DNA of 64,000 bases, taken from assembly GCF_004768465.1 (NCBI RefSeq), contig NZ_SRMF01000005.1:62001-126000 (forward strand), read 5' to 3'. Of the stretch, positions 62,596 to 64,000 are shown piece by piece. This DNA is from Natronospirillum operosum (GTDB lineage: Bacteria; Pseudomonadota; Gammaproteobacteria; Pseudomonadales; Natronospirillaceae). The notes beneath the pieces are model-generated. The model was not told the origin of the DNA, searched no databases, and worked only from the letters and a program-made list of their open reading frames with translations. A program made the translations under genes and the position numbers. Position 1 is the stretch's first letter. Each line of letters opens with the position of its first letter.

Positions 62596-64000
62596 AGTGT
62601 TACCTCTGATAAATCTGACCCTACGGCGTGGGTAAGCAGTTTTTCTTGTGTGGCATTGGCTCTGGATTCTTCCGCTACAATGCGTCCCTCGTGCATGACC
62701 AGTATCCGGTCGCTCATGCCAAGGACTTCGGGCATGTCGGAGGACACCAGAATGATGGCGAGTCCCTGTTGCTTCAGAGTATTGATGAGCTGATAGATCT
62801 CTTTCTTGGCGCCGACGTCGACACCGCGTGTGGGCTCATCCAGAATCAGTATGCGCGGCTGCGTCATCAGACCCTTGGCAATGGTCACTTTCTGCTGGTT
62901 GCCGCCGGACAGGTTGAGCATCAGTTGGGTCTGACGAGGTGTCTTGATCCGAAAGGCATCGATGTACTCTGCAACCTTGAGTGCTTCCTGACTGTGCCTG
63001 ATCTGCCAGCCGGATGAGAGCTCACGCAGACTGGCCAGGGTCATGTTGTGTCGTACTGACAAACCCATGACAAGGCCGTCACCTTTGCGGTCTTCAGAGA
63101 TGTAGGCAATGCCGGCTCTGAGCGCGTCGCGTGGGTTTCTCAGTCGCAACGGCACGCCCTGAACACTGACCCTGCCTGCTGTGACCTTGACCGCCCCGCT
63201 GATGGCCCGCATGACTTCCGTGCGTCCGGCACCAATGAGACCGGAAATACCCAGGATTTCATTGCTGCGGCAGTTGAAGGAAACGTCTTCAAATCCGGGG
63301 CCGGACAGGTTGTCCACCGACAGCACCGGCTCGCCTGGTGATACCTCGACATGCGGGTACTGATGTTCCAGTTTGCGCCCCACCATGCGTTCGATCAGAA
63401 CATCTTCGTTGACTTCGGATACCTTGAATTCGTCGATAAACCGGCCGTCCCGCAGGACAGAGGCCCGGTCACAGACCAGAAATACCTCAGCCAGCCGGTG
63501 AGATATGTAGACGATGCCGCAGCCGTTGGCTCGAAGTTCTTGTATGACTCTGAACAGCGCCTTTGTTTCGGGCTCCGTCAACGCATCGGTCGGCTCATCC
63601 ATGACGATGACGCGGGCATCGAATGACAAGGCTTTGGCAATCTCCACCATCTGCTGGTCACCGATGCCGAGTTCCCCGACACGTTGTCGCGGACTGTGGC
63701 GGACACCCAAGCGGGTCAACAGCGCCCCGGCCTGTTTGTAGAGTTGCTGCCACCGAATTTTGCCCAGGGCATTGGTGGGTTCCCGACCCAGGAAGATATT
63801 CTCGGCAATGGTCAGCTCGGGCAGCAGATTGAGCTCCTGGTGAATAATCGCGATACCCGCCTCCTGGGAGGCTCTGGGACTGGAAAACCAGGTCTGCTGT
63901 CCGTCATATCGAAGGGTGCCCGAATCAGCGGCGTATACCCCTGTGAGTACTTTCATCAGGGTTGATTTGCCCGCCCCGTTTTCGCCCAGCAGTGCCATGA
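62592..64000 (-). CDS. rbsA: ribose-type ABC transporter ATPase, N-terminus cut by window edge
   Basis: Fusion of two ATPase domains. Domain 1: Walker [21 protein letters not shown] at the right edge, signature region [20 protein letters not shown], Walker [16 protein letters not shown]. Domain 2: degenerate Walker A ([18 protein letters not shown]), signature [16 protein letters not shown] and [18 protein letters not shown]. About 469 codons are present; some 30-35 N-terminal residues lie beyond the window, judged from the usual distance to Walker A. Drives ribose import with RbsC and RbsB. Promoter not visible. Confidence 0.95.
   Translation of the reverse strand, partial: MALLGENGAGKSTLMKVLTGVYAADSGTLRYDGQQTWFSSPRASQEAGIAIIHQELNLLPELTIAENIFLGREPTNALGKIRWQQLYKQAGALLTRLGVRHSPRQRVGELGIGDQQMVEIAKALSFDARVIVMDEPTDALTEPETKALFRVIQELRANGCGIVYISHRLAEVFLVCDRASVLRDGRFIDEFKVSEVNEDVLIERMVGRKLEHQYPHVEVSPGEPVLSVDNLSGPGFEDVSFNCRSNEILGISGLIGAGRTEVMRAISGAVKVTAGRVSVQGVPLRLRNPRDALRAGIAYISEDRKGDGLVMGLSVRHNMTLASLRELSSGWQIRHSQEALKVAEYIDAFRIKTPRQTQLMLNLSGGNQQKVTIAKGLMTQPRILILDEPTRGVDVGAKKEIYQLINTLKQQGLAIILVSSDMPEVLGMSDRILVMHEGRIVAEESRANATQEKLLTHAVGSDLSEVTL

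Overview
The window reads as about 64 kb of a gammaproteobacterial chromosome. It is GC-rich, has short intergenic gaps and many ATGA or GTGA start-stop overlaps. AceK, a flavocytochrome c sulfide dehydrogenase, PstC and PstA with large extra domains, a type of leuA common in Pseudomonas and Oceanospirillales relatives, and quite acidic exported proteins fit a marine or halophilic aerobe. The exact lineage is not settled here. I saw no rRNA, tRNA, CRISPR array, prophage or intact insertion sequence.

Layout. 1-6.3 kb: glyoxylate shunt (aceA cut by the left edge, a LysR regulator, malate synthase G, aceK). 6.3-6.6 kb: a convergent gap with a Fur-box-like site and a strong minus-strand terminator, the best candidate here for an undescribed iron-responsive small RNA. 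6.6-13.2 kb: glycogen phosphorylase, ung, a beta-barrel protein, and a lower-GC glyoxalase/azoreductase/LysR group. 13.3-15.4 kb: leuA behind a Leu-codon-rich leader peptide and attenuator-like hairpins. 15.5-20 kb: sulfur genes (fccA, fccB, a YeeE/YedE transporter, a SoxY-SoxZ fusion) and a pirin. 20-30 kb: a complete phosphate regulon (pstS, pstC, pstA, pstB, phoU, phoB, phoR) with three Pho boxes and several intergenic repeats. 30-34 kb: a thioesterase-like protein, a membrane acyltransferase, a beta-lactamase-fold hydrolase and a DMT transporter. 34-41 kb: a CitA/CitB-like two-component system with a tripartite tricarboxylate transporter and an AbrB-type membrane protein. 41-51 kb: a five-gene Liv-type ABC transporter divergent from a TetR-led acyl-CoA catabolic operon. 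51-55.8 kb: a NicO metal transporter with DUF1007, a fatty acid hydroxylase, a dienelactone hydrolase and a PQQ sugar dehydrogenase. 55.8-64 kb: a GH13 alpha-glucosidase, a LysR gene preceded by 11 perfect heptamers, and a ribose operon (rbsA, rbsC, rbsB, rbsK, rbsR; rbsA cut by the right edge).

How it works together. AceA, malate synthase and AceK route carbon through the glyoxylate shunt, and the Tct, Liv and acyl-CoA genes can feed it with organic acids. FccAB with the SoxYZ fusion suggests periplasmic sulfide oxidation without a full Sox system. The phosphate block is self-contained, with PhoB sites in front of pstS, pstC and phoB. Non-coding DNA carries much of the unexplained signal: hairpin repeats whose stems differ between copies but remain complementary, a 424-bp inverted-repeat element between phoU and phoB, and the candidate small RNA.
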